Shown in pieces: positions 8,778 through 16,461 of a stretch of 30,222 bases of DNA. The position numbers and the translations under genes were made by a program. Under the pieces are notes generated by a model. The model was not told where the DNA came from, did no database searches, and saw nothing but the letters and a program-made list of their open reading frames with translations. The DNA comes from CAYXRK01 sp964467615 (GTDB taxonomy: Bacteria > Hydrogenedentota > Hydrogenedentia > Hydrogenedentales > GCA-2746185): NCBI GenBank assembly GCA_964467615.1, contig CAYXRK010000038.1, positions 1 to 30,222 on the forward strand, given 5' to 3'. Every line of letters begins with the position of its first letter. The stretch's first letter is position 1.

Positions 8778-11279
8778 TCAGTCGGCGACCCGATATTTTC
8801 GAGTTAGGAATGCCGCGGCGAGAAGTAGTGCGGCGACGTCTACGTAGGGGACGCTCGGGTGTGGCGCGGCGGGTGACGCGGCGCAACCCTCACCCTCACC
8901 TTCTCCCTCACCTTCACCCTCGCCTTCCCCTTCGCCTTCACCCTCGCCGCCAGTCGGAACTCCGGGGTCAACCACCGTCAACCGCACCACGCCGTCCACC
9001 ACTTCCGCGTTACCTTCAAAGCCTTCGGGCGCAACGGGGAAACTGACGCTGGAGAAAGCGCCGGTAACGCCGCCCGTGAATTGCACGAGTTGCAGTTGCT
9101 GATTTTCAGTCAGGACAGTGTCCGTGGGAATTTCCACGATTAGTTCGCCGGACAGCGTGGTTGCGCCCAGCACTTCGAGCGCGGGCATGGAGGGATCGTC
9201 CACTTCGATGATCAGCATGCCTTCCGGGCCGAGGGTAAGATTTCCGTCTATCGTCGCCGGGCCGGGGTCCTGCTTGTCTTCATCGCTGGCGGGAAGAATC
9301 CGAAGTTCGCCGTCCACGGTCAACTCCGTCGGCTCTTTCGGGCCGACACGAGGTCCTGTCACCACGCCACCGCGTTCCACAAGAAGCTTGCCCAACGCGC
9401 CTTCTCGTATGGTCGGCGAGACGAGGCGTCCACGGGTTTTGACCGTGACGATGCCAAAGGCGAGGGATTCGCCAATGCTCACCAGATCAGGCCCAAAAAC
9501 GAGGCAGTCACGGCCCACAACCAGGCTGCCTCCGTTGCTGAGACCGACGGGATCTCCAGTGCTACCGACAAAAATATTATTGTCAGCAAACAAAGTCGAA
9601 GCCGCACTCGTGGTGACGATGCCGTTGCCGCGCACGCCGATATTCAAATCGCGGACGTCCATACTCCCGCCAGTCATGTCAATGTTACCGAAACCATCCA
9701 GACCGACATCCGCCGTCGTGGAGATCTCCACGTACCCATCCACGCCCACTTCCAATTTCCCCTTGGTGCCACTCTGTAACCCCAAGGTGAGGCTGTCTGC
9801 GGACATAGATGCACCGTTAAAAACGGAGAGGATACCGTCGCCGGTCCCGGCCCCGGACGTCCCCAACGTAACCGGACCGTCGCACTCGAAAACGGAGTCG
9901 GTATCCTCTACCGTGACAATGCCTCTCGAGAACACACCCGCATTGGCTTCAGAACACACGACAAACGCCTGGTTCTTAATGGCGAGTGTTCCTTGTGCGC
10001 CGATCCCCACATCGAGACTATCCGTTTGGAGCTGTGTGTCCGGGTTCTCCACGAACACGTCGCCCGTCGCCCCTGACCCGATGTGGGTCGAAGGACTGTA
10101 CACGTATCCAGCAGTGATTAACAGAGCGCCCGGTCCGAATCCACCCACGACAAGAAACTCCGTAAGGCTCAATTCGGCGTCGGGACCGGAAATCAGCATG
10201 GAAGCCTGGGCCCCAGGAACATCCCCGATAAATGCCGATCTGGCGAGTAACTCATTGGTGGGCGGATCGGCGCCGAGTTCTACAAGGGCGTCGGGACCGA
10301 TAAGCAACAAGCCCGAATTGCCGTCCGGGGAAGTACCAGCCAGGGTCAGTGTATCGCCCGCGAGATGCACCGTGTCAAAGCGAAACGTGGCGCTGTCGGC
10401 CATATCGATGCCGTATGCCACGGTGTATTCCGCACCGCCGCCAAGGTTGAAAAAAAGGTCATCGCAACCGGTGCTGGGGTTACCCGGCGATCCACCCGGC
10501 GATCCATTCAAGAGCCAGTTGTCCGAATCGGCGAAAAGGCCGCCCTTGGTGTTGATCCAATTGAACTCGCACACTACCGGCCCGCCAATGGTGAGGGACC
10601 ACGTTGAGACTAATGTCGCGGAGTGATCCGATATGAAGTCCATAGTTGCTAAGACGAACTCATTCATAAGTAGCGAATAAGTGCCGATTGGCAATTCGAA
10701 ATCCAACATTGCCGATGACGCACAGTCATCGGCAAGAAAGCATCCGACATATACTCTTTCATCGAAAAACTCGCCGCCTACATTGGTTATAGAGATACCG
10801 TGACCCACTTCACTACGACGGTCGTCGGAAGTCGTAGAATCAAAGGTCGCTTCATAATGAAATGATGCTGGCGCCCCAGACACTTCGAATTCAAAGCGAA
10901 GTAAGTTGTCTGCGCGGGAACCAAAGACAACATTAGGGGGCAAACATGGATCGCCACGGGGCTCGGTTTGTGCAGCAAACGTTGATATGCCAGAAGCAGT
11001 TATGGACGATCCGTCATCTGCCACATTAAGACTAATGGTTGTATCCAAATTTGCGGCGCCATCACTGCCCGGTTGATCGATTGTGCTGGCAAATGTGCCT
11101 GTAAATCCTTCGGGGATTGGATCAACTACCATGATACCTCCTAATACTGGATTACAATCACTCGCATGCACAGACGCTTCCCCGCTGGATGAATTTAGCG
11201 CCACATCCGCGCCCGACTCCACACAAAATAACGCCACGAAAGACAAGAAGAAAGAACACAGGCGCGTTTTAGATGACAT
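8778..11279 (-). CDS. large secreted beta-repeat protein with Gly-Glu linker and C-terminal sorting-like tail
   Basis: 833 residues from ATG 11279, which has GGGAGTAAGG just upstream and is followed by a signal peptide (MSSKTRLCSFFLSFVALFC). The reading frame extends to 11396, but that part looks non-coding. After a globular N-terminal region of about 250 residues come many short beta-type repeats with patterns such as IGDxxG, VGIGAQGTLAI, LGLQSGTKGKLEV and VGSTGDP. They match the style of T5SS/PEP-CTERM-associated repeats and suggest a beta-helix stalk. A closing autotransporter-like segment (TLSGELIVEI, LVQFTG) follows. The C-terminus is a run of about ten Gly-Glu pairs, then Cys, a hydrophobic segment and RKYR. 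This has the form of a processed surface-anchoring signal. Likely a cell-surface or extracellular structural/adhesive protein. Confidence 0.85.
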   Translation of the reverse strand: MSSKTRLCSFFLSFVALFCVESGADVALNSSSGEASVHASDCNPVLGGIMVVDPIPEGFTGTFASTIDQPGSDGAANLDTTISLNVADDGSSITASGISTFAAQTEPRGDPCLPPNVVFGSRADNLLRFEFEVSGAPASFHYEATFDSTTSDDRRSEVGHGISITNVGGEFFDERVYVGCFLADDCASSAMLDFELPIGTYSLLMNEFVLATMDFISDHSATLVSTWSLTIGGPVVCEFNWINTKGGLFADSDNWLLNGSPGGSPGNPSTGCDDLFFNLGGGAEYTVAYGIDMADSATFRFDTVHLAGDTLTLAGTSPDGNSGLLLIGPDALVELGADPPTNELLARSAFIGDVPGAQASMLISGPDAELSLTEFLVVGGFGPGALLITAGYVYSPSTHIGSGATGDVFVENPDTQLQTDSLDVGIGAQGTLAIKNQAFVVCSEANAGVFSRGIVTVEDTDSVFECDGPVTLGTSGAGTGDGILSVFNGASMSADSLTLGLQSGTKGKLEVGVDGYVEISTTADVGLDGFGNIDMTGGSMDVRDLNIGVRGNGIVTTSAASTLFADNNIFVGSTGDPVGLSNGGSLVVGRDCLVFGPDLVSIGESLAFGIVTVKTRGRLVSPTIREGALGKLLVERGGVVTGPRVGPKEPTELTVDGELRILPASDEDKQDPGPATIDGNLTLGPEGMLIIEVDDPSMPALEVLGATTLSGELIVEIPTDTVLTENQQLQLVQFTGGVTGAFSSVSFPVAPEGFEGNAEVVDGVVRLTVVDPGVPTGGEGEGEGEGEGEGEGEGEGEGCAASPAAPHPSVPYVDVAALLLAAAFLTRKYRVAD
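8886..8951 (-). repeat. hexanucleotide repeat encoding the Gly-Glu linker
   Basis: Degenerate tandem GGN-GAR codon pairs on the minus strand (on the plus strand alternating CCCTCA, CCTTCA and CCTTCG units) encode about ten consecutive Gly-Glu dipeptides. Synonymous codons are mixed, so the protein sequence rather than the DNA repeat appears to be maintained. Confidence 0.8.
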
Positions 11280-11388
11280 AGCCCTTACTCCCGTTTTAGA
11301 AGTTCCCGGCCCCTCGCATATCTGGCAACGGCCAAACCCCTGACAAGACCCACAAGTCCCAGCCACCCTACGCGCTTCCAGGGCAACT

Positions 11389-11460
11389 ATCAACAAGCGA
11401 AGTGGATCTGGAAAATAGGGGCAGTTGTGCGTCGTGATAGTTACAAATGCGCTTGTTGAT
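11389..11460. repeat. 11-bp inverted repeat downstream of the truncated PIN gene
   Basis: ATCAACAAGCG at 11389-11399 is the exact reverse complement of CGCTTGTTGAT at 11450-11460, 50 nt apart. A second, nested pair is AACTATC at 11385-11391 with GATAGTT at 11436-11442. It lies between the truncated PIN toxin end and the start region of the repeat protein. It could mark a small rearrangement or mobile remnant; no transposase is present. Confidence 0.45.
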
Positions 11461-11487
11461 CCGGACCTGAATATTCGTAGGTACAGT

Positions 11488-11760
11488 TCAGAACAGGACA
11501 GTTGGCTCGTAAATGCTGACCCGAAAATTGGAATCGAAATCGGGCAACGGCCTGGCGCGCATGCCCTCGACGAGCGTCAGAAAATCGTCGTGATCGGGGG
11601 CGCGAGAACACGCGTTGCCCAATTCGAGGAGAATGAATTCGGTCGTGATGACGGGCCGGTCGATTTCCGCTTCGGTTGCCGCCGTCGGATGTAAGGCATC
11701 ATCCGCGCGCATCAAGGCGAGGTAGAAGGAGGCATCGGCGAAGACGGCGGCGGTCGTCAC
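11488..11760 (-). CDS. PIN-domain toxin (VapC-like), C-terminally truncated
   Basis: 90 residues. The N-terminal half of a PIN ribonuclease is clear: Asp9 in VFADASFYLAL and the acidic helix TTEFILLELGNA with Glu41/Glu46, both normally metal-binding. Full PIN toxins have about 125-145 residues and a further acidic site in a 'DWSLTDC'-type segment. Here the frame ends at PTVLF without it, and the other frames downstream do not restore it. The gene overlaps its antitoxin gene by 4 nt. I infer a truncated and probably inactive toxin, though the antitoxin gene looks intact. Confidence 0.75.
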   Translation of the reverse strand: MTTAAVFADASFYLALMRADDALHPTAATEAEIDRPVITTEFILLELGNACSRAPDHDDFLTLVEGMRARPLPDFDSNFRVSIYEPTVLF

Positions 11761-11978
11761 GATTTCTTAGGTTCGCCGCTGACGTAGTGGCCGTGGTTGA
11801 GCACGTAATCCTGAGGCCAATGAGGACGCAGTTTGGCGACTTTGCTGGCCGCTAACAGGAAGGGATCGACCTCCGGCGTCAACTCCAACGGCTCCACGGT
11901 CACCTCGGTCCCTTCGGTAAGGTGCGCGTCTGGCGGCAATACGACGACGCCATTTTGGACTTTGCCTAGATAGGTCAT
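11757..11978 (-). CDS. antitoxin partner of the PIN protein
   Basis: 73 residues beginning MTYLGKVQNGVVVLPPDAHL, then EGTEVTVEPLE. This is the short beta-rich AbrB-like N-terminus found in antitoxins that precede PIN toxins. The C-terminal part (FLLAASKVAKLRPHWPQDY) is the likely toxin-binding tail. It is the promoter-proximal gene of the pair and its stop overlaps the PIN start as ATGA. Such antitoxins usually neutralise the toxin and repress their own operon. Confidence 0.75.
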   Translation of the reverse strand: MTYLGKVQNGVVVLPPDAHLTEGTEVTVEPLELTPEVDPFLLAASKVAKLRPHWPQDYVLNHGHYVSGEPKKS

Positions 11979-12102
11979 GGAGTTATTCTAGGCGGGCATT
12001 GTATTGGAAGACAAATACTACGAATTAGTTAGTGCATGCGAGAGGTCCGGCGGTCGCCGCCGACGTCCGAAAGGTGATCGCCGATTGACTCAGTGCGGGA
12101 TA

Positions 12103-12132
12103 TTGACAAAGTACACGCCAAAGGCGGATAAC
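12103..12132 (+). promoter_or_regulatory. candidate sigma-70-type promoter
   Basis: A perfect -35 box TTGACA at 12103-12108 is followed after 18 nt by GATAAC at 12127-12132 (4 of 6 positions match). The start would be near 12139, giving a leader of nearly 90 nt before the Tat-exported protein gene at 12228. Confidence 0.5.
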
Positions 12133-12227
12133 ATTGGCAGCCGTCCGAGCGTGATCGAGTGAGGGACGCGCGCCTTTTTCCGGCCACGTTTCCTGCTCCG
12201 CGCCATCCGAGACGCAGGAGAACGAAT

Positions 12228-13778
12228 ATGGTTCGCAACACCCGCCGTGAATTCTTGAATGACGTAGGCCGAGGCATGCTTTTGGCCGGCCTGGGGACGA
12301 CGCTCGCCGCCGACTTGGGAATCGCCCACGCCGATGCGGTCGATGTCCCGTCGGCGTTGTCGTTCGGCGATCTCGAGCCGCTCGTCGCGCTGATGCAGGA
12401 CACGGAGCCCGCGAAGCTGACGGCGTTACTGGTCGACAAACTGAAATCCGGCACGAGCCTGCAAACGTTGACGGCGACGGGGGCGTTGGCAAACGCGCGG
12501 ACCTTCGGCGGCGAGGACTACGTCGGCTTCCACACGTTCATGGCGCTCGCGCCCGCGTTCAAGATGTCGCAGGAATTGCCCGCCGCGCTTGCACCGTTGC
12601 CGGTGCTCAAGGTGCTCTATCGCAACGCGAACCGCATCCAGGAATTCGGAGGGCGCAAGAGCGAGGTGCTGCATCCGATCACGGCGGACCCGATTCCGGC
12701 CAACGCCGACGCCGGTGAGTATCTTCGCGAGTTGACGCGCTCGGGCGATATCGCGAAGGCGGACCGCGCGTTTGCCACGATGATCAAGGGGCCCGTCGGC
12801 GAGGCGTTCAATCACTTGCAGTTCGCCGTCGAAGACGAGGCGGACGTGCATCGAGTCGTGCTGGCGTGGCGCGCGTGGGACACGCTCGATCTCGCCGGCC
12901 AGGAATGGGCGCATTGCCTGTTGCGGCAGAGCGTGCATTATTGTGCGAACGTCGAAAAACAGATGATTGATCGCGGTCGGGAGCGCTCGACGGTGCGCAC
13001 GGTGTTGCCGACGCTGCTCGACCAATACGGATTATTGAGCAAACCGCTGGGAAAACGGTCCGGCGACGACGCGTGGCTGCAAGAATTGGCGAACGCGATT
13101 TTCAAAGGCACGCGCGAACAAGCGGCCGAAGCGGTCGCGCAGGCTCTGAGCGAGGGGTACGCGCCCGAGTCTATTGGCGAGGCGTTGTCGCTCGCGGCGA
13201 ACATGTTGGTGCTGCACGATACGGGCCGCATCGAGAAATGGGCGAACGCGGACAAGCCTACGGGCAGTTGCCACGGCGATTCGGTGGGCGTGCATGCTTC
13301 GGACGCGGCGAACGCGTGGCGCAACATCGTGCGCGTGAGCAACCCGCGCAACGCCGTCGCGGGCCTGATTGTCGGGGCGTTCCACACGGCGGGGCAGACC
13401 CAATACGCGAACGAGCAGCCGTATCCGTTGCCGGAGCACCTTGCGGAGGTGAAATCCGAGGACCCAGGCGCGTTGCTCGCGGAAGCCGACGCGGCGATTC
13501 GCGCCAACGAACAGTTCCACGCCGCCGCGGTGGTCGCGCGGTACGGCCAATTGGGCCACGGGCCGCGTCCCGTATTCGATTTGATGCTGAAATTCGCGAC
13601 GAGCGAGGACGGCGCGCTCCACGCCGAGAAGTATTATCGGACCGCGAGTTCAGAGTTCGCGATCATGCGGCCCGCGTTCCGTTGGGGACAGCTCACCGCG
13701 CTGGCCCGCGTGACTGCGAGCGAGTATGGCCATCGGTCGGCGGGGTATGAGGAAGCGAAGAGTTTGCTGAAGGTGTGA
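12228..13778 (+). CDS. uncharacterised Tat-exported His-rich helical protein
   Basis: 516 residues from ATG 12228, preceded by AGGAG at suitable spacing. The N-terminus MVRNTRREFLNDVGRGMLLAG is a twin-arginine signal, so the protein is exported folded and probably with a cofactor. The remainder is almost entirely helix-like. It contains several His/Cys-bearing stretches: GGEDYVGFHTFMALAP, EWAHCLLRQSVHYC, GSCHGDSVGVHASDAANAW, VGAFHTAG, GQLGHGPRP and ALHAEKYYR. Repeated His within helices suggests metal or haem binding, but I do not recognise a named family. The frame is open from 12159, but the Tat motif and Shine-Dalgarno decide the start. It is monocistronic, with its own promoter and a hairpin just after the stop. 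Confidence 0.8.
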   Translation: MVRNTRREFLNDVGRGMLLAGLGTTLAADLGIAHADAVDVPSALSFGDLEPLVALMQDTEPAKLTALLVDKLKSGTSLQTLTATGALANARTFGGEDYVGFHTFMALAPAFKMSQELPAALAPLPVLKVLYRNANRIQEFGGRKSEVLHPITADPIPANADAGEYLRELTRSGDIAKADRAFATMIKGPVGEAFNHLQFAVEDEADVHRVVLAWRAWDTLDLAGQEWAHCLLRQSVHYCANVEKQMIDRGRERSTVRTVLPTLLDQYGLLSKPLGKRSGDDAWLQELANAIFKGTREQAAEAVAQALSEGYAPESIGEALSLAANMLVLHDTGRIEKWANADKPTGSCHGDSVGVHASDAANAWRNIVRVSNPRNAVAGLIVGAFHTAGQTQYANEQPYPLPEHLAEVKSEDPGALLAEADAAIRANEQFHAAAVVARYGQLGHGPRPVFDLMLKFATSEDGALHAEKYYRTASSEFAIMRPAFRWGQLTALARVTASEYGHRSAGYEEAKSLLKV

Positions 13779-13815
13779 TCGGCGGGCTGGCAGCCGAGGG
13801 CGGCTGCCCCACACG
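13777..13815. repeat. intergenic hairpin repeat, copy 1
   Basis: GGCAGCCG at 13789-13796 pairs with CGGCTGCC at 13801-13808 around AGGG, followed by CCACA. The same hairpin and flank recur at 16074-16098. Upstream is the 15-nt box TGATCGGCGGGCTGG shared with 8687-8701. It overlaps the stop of the Tat protein gene and lies between convergent genes. There is no T tract, so it is not a classical terminator. Confidence 0.7.
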
Positions 13816-13871
13816 CGCTTGGTGTAAACGACGACTGTTTGAACTTTCGAAGTAGCACGATACGCGTAGCG

Positions 13872-14936
13872 CTATGGAATGAAGTCCATTCCCGGTTTGA
13901 GCGTGGCTATCCAGTGCGCGAGCAGCGTCGCGCAGTGTTCGGCGTCCTTTAGCGAGACCATCTCGACTGGCGAGTGCATGTAGCGGTTGGGGACGCCGAT
14001 GAGGCCGGTCGCGACGCCGCCGCGCGCGATTTGCATGGCGTTCGCGTCCGTACCGGTGCCGCGCGGAACGGCGTTCATCTGGTACGGGACCTTGTGTTTC
14101 TTCGCCACGTCGACGAGTTGGCGCGCGACTTTCGGGTTGATGTTCGCGCCCCGGTGAAGGATGGGGCCTTTGTCGAGCTCAAAGAAGCCGTACCGCTTCG
14201 AATCAACGTCCGGATGGTCCGTGGCATGCGCGACGTCCACCGCGATGCCGACATGCGGATCGCACGTATACGCGCTGGTGGTCGCGCCGCGCAGACCGAT
14301 TTCTTCTTGGACGGTCGTGACGCAATGCACGGCGACGCCGTCGTCCCGGCTGGACTCGGCGAGCAGGCGCATGGCCTCGAGCACGACGAATGCCCCGATG
14401 CGGTTATCGAGCGCGCGCGCTACGAAACGGCCGTTGAGCAATTCGATGTGCGTCACGGCCATCGTGGCCGGATCGCCGAGCGCGATGTGCTTGAGCGCTT
14501 CCTTCTTGCTTTTCGCGCCGATGTCGATCCACAGCTTGTGCATGGGCAGCGCGCGGCCGCGCTCGCGTTCTTCCATGAGGTGGATTGCCCGGCGGCCAAT
14601 GACACCGAGGACGGGGCCCTCGTCCGCGTGGATTTCGACGCGCTGGCCGTCGAGCACGGAAGCATCCACGCCGCCGATGGGTTGGAAGCCGAGGTAGCCC
14701 TTATCGTCGATGTGGTTGATGAGCAGCGCGATTTCGTCGACGTGTCCCGCGAGCATGACGCGCAACCCGCCCTTGGGGTTCTTCACGTGATATTGGTTGC
14801 CGTGGACGTCCTTGTGGACCTCGTCGACGTAAGGTTCCACATAGTCGCGGCAGACCTTCTGAATCTTCGACTCGAACCCGGACGGACTGGGCGTCGAAAG
14901 TAGTTGCTTTAAAAACGCAAACGATTCTTTTCGCAT
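13872..14936 (-). CDS. M42 family metallopeptidase (tetrahedral aminopeptidase/cellulase M type)
   Basis: 354 residues from ATG 14936, with AGAAAGAG upstream; an upstream ATG at 14987 adds an unlikely extension. The start MRKESFAFLKQLLSTPSPSGFE is typical. Two-metal ligands are visible: His65 in AGHVDE, Asp177 in ALDNR, the catalytic Glu211 with metal ligand Glu212 in VQEEIG, Asp234 in VDVAH and a late His in YMHSPVE. M42 enzymes form dodecameric cytoplasmic aminopeptidases that finish peptide degradation. It is divergent from the ferrochelatase gene with a 110-nt shared upstream region. Confidence 0.93.
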   Translation of the reverse strand: MRKESFAFLKQLLSTPSPSGFESKIQKVCRDYVEPYVDEVHKDVHGNQYHVKNPKGGLRVMLAGHVDEIALLINHIDDKGYLGFQPIGGVDASVLDGQRVEIHADEGPVLGVIGRRAIHLMEERERGRALPMHKLWIDIGAKSKKEALKHIALGDPATMAVTHIELLNGRFVARALDNRIGAFVVLEAMRLLAESSRDDGVAVHCVTTVQEEIGLRGATTSAYTCDPHVGIAVDVAHATDHPDVDSKRYGFFELDKGPILHRGANINPKVARQLVDVAKKHKVPYQMNAVPRGTGTDANAMQIARGGVATGLIGVPNRYMHSPVEMVSLKDAEHCATLLAHWIATLKPGMDFIP

Positions 14937-15046
14937 CGATTTGGCTCTTTCTAGATTTGGCGTGGTTGTGGCGCGCAATTGTCGCAAATTCCAAGCGTGC
15001 CGCCAAATGCATTTGTCGAGTTTGAGTTTGGTAAGCTACTCGGCCC

Positions 15047-16069
15047 ATGGACACGAGCAAACGCATCGGCCTGATGCTGATTAACACGGGGTCGCCCAGC
15101 GCGCCGCGGACGGCAGAGACGCGCGTGTACCTGCGGCAGTTCCTCTCCGATCCACGCGTGATCGATATCGCGCCGTGGGCCCGATGGTTGTTGCTCAATC
15201 TGGTGATCTTGCCGTTCCGGCCAACGAAATCGGCGCACGCCTATCAGCAGATATGGACGGAGCGCGGCTCGCCGCTGATCGCGAACAGCCGGGACTTCGC
15301 GGAGGCGTTGAAGCCGCGGCTCGACGACGTGGCAATCGAGATCGCGATGGCGTATGGCGAGCCGTCCATCGGCGCGGTGTTGCGATCGCTGGTGGAACGG
15401 CGCGTCGAACGGATCGTTGTCGCGCCGATGTTCCCGCAGTACGCTTCGGCGACTTTCGGGTCCCTGCTCGAAGGCGTGTATAAGACTGCGGCCGAGTTAC
15501 CAAACGTGCCGGCGATCACCGTGGTCCGTCCCTTCTACGACGACCCCGGTTTTCTGGATGCGTGGGCGGAAGTCGCGCGGCCAGAACTCGAGGAGTTCAA
15601 GCCGGACTTCGTACTTATGAGTTATCACGGATTGCCCGAGAGGCAGATTCACAAGTCCGACCCGACGGGCCAACATTGCCTCAAGAAGACGGATTGTTGC
15701 GATCGATTCAAAGAGGCGAACCCGTGGTGTTACCGGGCGCAATGCCTCGAAACGACGAAAGGCATTGCAGCGCGGCTCGGCTTGCAGCCGGAACGATTTC
15801 GCGTGACGTTTCAGTCGAAGCTGGGGCGGGACCCGTGGCTTACCCCGGCGACGGACCAAGAAGTGGTAGCAAGCGCGAAGCGCGGCGTGAAGCGGCTAGC
15901 GATCGTATCGCCCGCGTTTGTCGCGGACTGCCTCGAGACGCTCGAGGAACTCGGGATGCGCGCGAAGGAGGATTTTCTCGCGCGGGGCGGCGAGGCGTTC
16001 CGGCTTGTGTCGTCGCTTAACGCGCACCCGGCCTGGGTGGACGCGTTCGCGGGACTGATCGGGCGCTAG
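15047..16069 (+). CDS. hemH: ferrochelatase
   Basis: 340 residues, normal for the family. It inserts Fe(2+) into protoporphyrin (or coproporphyrin) as a final step of haem synthesis. Family features in order: GLMLINTGSP at the N-terminus, RGSPL near residue 74, APMFPQYASAT near 126-136, the active-site His194 in MSYHGLPER, GRDPWL, and the late SPAFVADCLETLEE with the conserved Glu region. Between residues 211 and 233 lie five cysteines (Cys211, 217, 218, 228 and 233), an insertion known in some bacterial ferrochelatases and consistent with an internal Fe-S cluster. It starts at ATG 15047 and is followed at once by an intergenic hairpin. Whether it acts on protoporphyrin IX or coproporphyrin III cannot be decided from this window. 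Confidence 0.95.
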   Translation: MDTSKRIGLMLINTGSPSAPRTAETRVYLRQFLSDPRVIDIAPWARWLLLNLVILPFRPTKSAHAYQQIWTERGSPLIANSRDFAEALKPRLDDVAIEIAMAYGEPSIGAVLRSLVERRVERIVVAPMFPQYASATFGSLLEGVYKTAAELPNVPAITVVRPFYDDPGFLDAWAEVARPELEEFKPDFVLMSYHGLPERQIHKSDPTGQHCLKKTDCCDRFKEANPWCYRAQCLETTKGIAARLGLQPERFRVTFQSKLGRDPWLTPATDQEVVASAKRGVKRLAIVSPAFVADCLETLEELGMRAKEDFLARGGEAFRLVSSLNAHPAWVDAFAGLIGR

Positions 16070-16073
16070 CGTA

Positions 16074-16098
16074 GGCAGCCGAGGGCGGCTGCCCCACA
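16074..16098. repeat. intergenic hairpin repeat, copy 2
   Basis: GGCAGCCG at 16074-16081 pairs with CGGCTGCC at 16086-16093 around AGGG, then CCACA. It is the same as at 13789-13813. It begins a few nt after the ferrochelatase stop. Confidence 0.7.
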
Positions 16099-16111
16099 TG
16101 CGTCCGGGTTC

Positions 16112-16146
16112 TTGAACGCGGGATGGAGGCCGATTACCATAATCGG
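16112..16146 (+). promoter_or_regulatory. promoter with overlapping palindromic operator-like site
   Basis: TTGAAC at 16112-16117 and TACCAT at 16135-16140 are spaced by 17 nt (each 4 of 6 against consensus). A perfect 7-bp palindrome CCGATTA/TAATCGG with a CCA centre (16130-16146) covers the -10 box, where a repressor would block polymerase. It drives the 56-residue gene at 16206. Confidence 0.5.
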
Positions 16147-16205
16147 AGAGTTGAGATTGGATTGAAGACGCCCCGCGGGCAACGCTAACAGGAGATTAGA
16201 CCCAC

Positions 16206-16376
16206 ATGACACGCATTCGCTCGAACGCCCCACTCGCCCCGGCCAAGGCCCAAAACCTTGACGGCATATTTGCCTTCTTGTTCAACCTGCTCGATCTCAT
16301 TACAGGTTTGTTGGGCATCTACGATCTTTTCTGCAATGTCTTTGGACAGTTTTGCCCGGATCCACCCGCCGAGTGA
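16206..16376 (+). CDS. orphan 56-residue hydrophobic Cys-containing peptide
   Basis: ATG 16206 is preceded by a good AGGAGA about 11 nt upstream. The frame of 57 codons ends with TGA at 16374-16376. The basic, Ala/Pro-rich N-terminus (MTRIRSNAPLAPAKAQ) is followed by an amphipathic/hydrophobic stretch (IFAFLFNLLDLITGLLGIYD). The tail is short, with two Cys six residues apart and CPDPPAE at the end. It could be a secreted or membrane-active peptide, or a leader-plus-core precursor; no family is recognised. Promoter, palindrome, Shine-Dalgarno and a strong intrinsic terminator 28 nt after the stop make it a complete one-gene transcription unit, which is why I believe a gene this short. Confidence 0.65.
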   Translation: MTRIRSNAPLAPAKAQNLDGIFAFLFNLLDLITGLLGIYDLFCNVFGQFCPDPPAE

Positions 16377-16403
16377 AGTTGACCGTCGAATGACAATGAG
16401 TTC

Positions 16404-16439
16404 CGCCCGCGATCACGACGTGGTTGCGGGCGTTTTTTT
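16404..16439 (+). terminator. strong rho-independent terminator
   Basis: CGCCCGC at 16404-16410 pairs with GCGGGCG at 16426-16432. The stem continues with GATCAC against GTGGTT (two G-T pairs) to a GAC loop, about 13 bp in all, followed by seven T's (16433-16439). It ends the transcript of the 56-residue gene. Confidence 0.9.
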
Positions 16440-16461
16440 CGTAGTCTACCGGCGGCCGTGG

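Noticed and set aside
8881..8955. CRISPR-like or microsatellite array
   Set aside because: The hexamer pattern is explained by Gly-Glu codons with synonymous mixing; there are no spacers.
9118..10626. Long plus-strand frame of 502 codons opposite the repeat protein
   Set aside because: Ser/Pro/Thr-rich low-complexity translation mirroring the Gly/Asp/Val-rich repeats on the other strand; no Shine-Dalgarno or domain.
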